A DNA stretch of 64,000 nucleotides, from NCBI GenBank assembly GCA_017355425.1, contig CP070233.1, forward strand, positions 4,745,501 through 4,809,500, written 5' to 3'. Below, one piece after another: positions 62,744 through 64,000 of this stretch; the stretch's first letter is position 1; every line of letters begins with the position of its first letter. The translations under genes were made by a program, and so were the position numbers. This stretch comes from Dolichospermum sp. DET69 (GTDB lineage Bacteria; Cyanobacteriota; Cyanobacteriia; Cyanobacteriales; Nostocaceae). A model generated the notes under the pieces. That model was not told the origin of the DNA, searched no databases, and saw only the letters and a list, made by a program, of their open reading frames with translations.

Positions 62744-63634
62744 ATGGATCCAATAATTTTTATCATATTTTTAGCTCTAGTCGGTTATGCTTTGGCATCT
62801 GCAAAGATGGTAAATCAAGGAAATGTCGCATTAGTTGAACGGTTGGGGCGGTATCATCGCAAACTTAATCCGGGAATCAGCTTTATTGTTCCCATTCTTG
62901 ATCAGATTGTGATGGAGGATACAACTAGAGAGCAGCTTTTAGATATTAAACCCCAAAATGTGATTACCCAAGACGGGATTTACTTAGAAGTTGATGCAAT
63001 TCTTTACTGGCGCATTAAAGATATTGAAAAAAGCTTTTATGCAATTGATGATTTACAAGTGGCATTAGCAAACTTGGCAACAACTAACTTGCGGGAAAAT
63101 ATCGCTCAGAATTCTTTAGAGGATACGAATATGTCTAGAGACGAGATGGATAGAACTATCTTAGGCGCATTAAATCCCATTACATCTGCATGGGGAATTG
63201 AAATTATCCGTTTAGATATTCAGAGCATTACCCCACCGGAAACTGTCCGCAAGTCAATGGAAGAACAACAAAATGCACAAATTAAAAAAAAGGCAGTTAT
63301 AGAAGCAGCAGAAGGGGAGCGACAAGCAGCAGTTAAACGGGCTGAAGGAACTAGAACATCCATAGAAATAATTTCTGAGGCCTTGCGTTCTCATCCTGAA
63401 AGTAAGGATATTTTAAGATATCTTGTTGCCCAAGATTATGTAGATGCTAGTCAAAAATTGGGTGAAAGCAATAATGCCAAAATTGTCTTTGTAGATCCTG
63501 CCAATTCAACAGAAATGTTTCAGGAATTGATTTCTGATTCAGTCCAAGAGAATCATGGTAAAAATTCTGGTAATGGCAATGGTAATGGCAAAGGTAACGG
63601 TAACGGTAACGGTAACGGTAATGGACTTAATTAG
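62744..63634 (+). CDS. SPFH/stomatin-like membrane protein
   Basis: A 296-residue stomatin-type protein. One N-terminal membrane helix (IIFIIFLALVGYALAS), then VNQGNVALVERLGRYHRKLNPGISFIVPILD, DTTREQLLDIKPQNVITQDGIYLEVDAILYWRI, and a coiled coil (SMEEQQNAQIKKKAVIEAAEGERQAAVKRAEG). The last 20 residues are a Gly-Asn repeat encoded by GGTAATGGCAA-type DNA. Members organise membrane microdomains. The Gly-Asn tail is expected to vary in length. It is close to, but distinct from, the protein at 50240. Confidence 0.9.
   Translation: MDPIIFIIFLALVGYALASAKMVNQGNVALVERLGRYHRKLNPGISFIVPILDQIVMEDTTREQLLDIKPQNVITQDGIYLEVDAILYWRIKDIEKSFYAIDDLQVALANLATTNLRENIAQNSLEDTNMSRDEMDRTILGALNPITSAWGIEIIRLDIQSITPPETVRKSMEEQQNAQIKKKAVIEAAEGERQAAVKRAEGTRTSIEIISEALRSHPESKDILRYLVAQDYVDASQKLGESNNAKIVFVDPANSTEMFQELISDSVQENHGKNSGNGNGNGKGNGNGNGNGNGLN
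63574..63630 (+). repeat. GGTAAC/GGTAAT hexamer tract encoding a Gly-Asn tail
   Basis: About nine hexamers GGTAAT / GGCAAA / GGTAAC in a row within the 3' end of the stomatin-like gene, ending 4 bases before the stop codon. It encodes the repeated GN tail and may vary by slippage without changing the frame. Confidence 0.85.
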
Positions 63635-63673
63635 GGAATATAGCGGTATGCACTTGCATGAGATACATTCATA

Positions 63674-63703
63674 AACCCCCTCCTCACTTGCGGGGAGGGG
63701 GTT
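63674..63703. terminator. G/C-rich hairpin after the stomatin-like gene
   Basis: CCCCCTCC / GGGGAGGGGG with TCACTTGC loop, about 40 bases after the stop codon. It is of the same family as the hairpin at 91-120, and may serve as a terminator. Confidence 0.6.
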
Positions 63704-64000
63704 GGGGGTGGAGTTATTGTATTTCACTCAACCAATTTCCTGTTTAAAAGTTGCAACCAAGCGATCGCAATATGTGTGCTGCTGTAAAATCACTTTAGGG
63801 AGTTCCAAGAAATAAATTATCCCAAATTATTTGTATATTTATGAGAGTGAAGACCTTCCACCTAGTGTGTTAATTCTGAATCCCTTATCCCATAAGACTT
63901 CATGCACAAAATGTGTCGCATATTTTCATGAGGAAGTGCCTGGAAAAGATGCTTTCGGTGTAAACTACGGTAACACCAATAATTTTCTAGACAATCCCTC
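63704..64000. other. Right-edge intergenic region
   Basis: About 300 bases with a HIP1-like AGCGATCGC at 63760 and no recognisable gene. The window ends here. Confidence 0.4.

Noticed and set aside
1-64000. tRNA or rRNA genes
   Set aside because: I looked for cloverleaf and T-loop motifs in the spacers and saw none; a covariance-model scan would be decisive.

Overview
The window is chromosomal DNA from a filamentous, probably heterocyst-forming cyanobacterium of the Nostocales. The evidence is the scattered GCGATCGC (HIP1) octamers, short tandem heptamer repeats of the TTGGTAA and GTCAACC type, an A+T-rich composition, and clear ntcA, sigA and gyrB genes together with the cyanobacterial 2-oxoglutarate decarboxylase / succinic semialdehyde dehydrogenase pair. 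The appearance suits the Anabaena / Dolichospermum / Aphanizomenon group, but no rRNA is present to fix the genus. No tRNA, rRNA or CRISPR array was recognised.

Layout. 0.1-4.2 kb: small conserved cyanobacterial genes (DUF1838, pentapeptide repeat, Lin0512-like, DUF3859, an SDR-like protein). 4.4-7.2 kb: a Ser/Thr kinase fused to a formylglycine-generating-enzyme-like domain, preceded by a 0.9-kb tandem repeat array. 7.5-13.9 kb: a protoglobin, the two enzymes of the cyanobacterial TCA bypass, an FHA-GAF adenylate cyclase and a small operon with a frameshifted first gene. 14.3-23.5 kb: a RiPP locus of the azol(in)e (TOMM) type, with SagB-like dehydrogenase, YcaO, E1-like protein, a precursor with a 13-cysteine Cys-Gly-Gly core, and a divergent export set (ABC exporter, HlyD adaptor, FtsX/MacB permease). 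23.6-27.6 kb: an IS4-type element whose transposase gene is interrupted in frame by a complete group II intron.

27.8-36.9 kb is an island of small exported proteins. Signal peptides and promoter regions are shared between genes whose mature parts differ. One mature part is a double cyanovirin-N homology domain, another resembles FG-GAP/VCBS sequence, and one gene carries a single amber codon. MITE-like elements and a 635-bp segmental duplication lie in the same stretch. 37.2-39.8 kb: an IS701-like transposase beside the 3' third of an RND efflux gene.

39.8-64 kb is mostly housekeeping: ylqF/rbgA, miaA, gyrB with an intein in its Toprim motif, sigA, a TPR protein, two SPFH proteins, DUF3146, a YqgF-like nuclease, DUF3084, ntcA, fabI, hisB, an ABC ATPase and a Wza-type export protein. 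Interspersed are an IS607 element with a truncated tnpB, palindromic intergenic repeats and a second copy of the MITE seen at 33.5 kb.

The strongest candidates for undescribed biology are the TOMM/RiPP locus with its Cys-Gly-Gly precursor and the exported-protein island, where promoter-plus-signal modules appear to have been recombined onto different effector domains.
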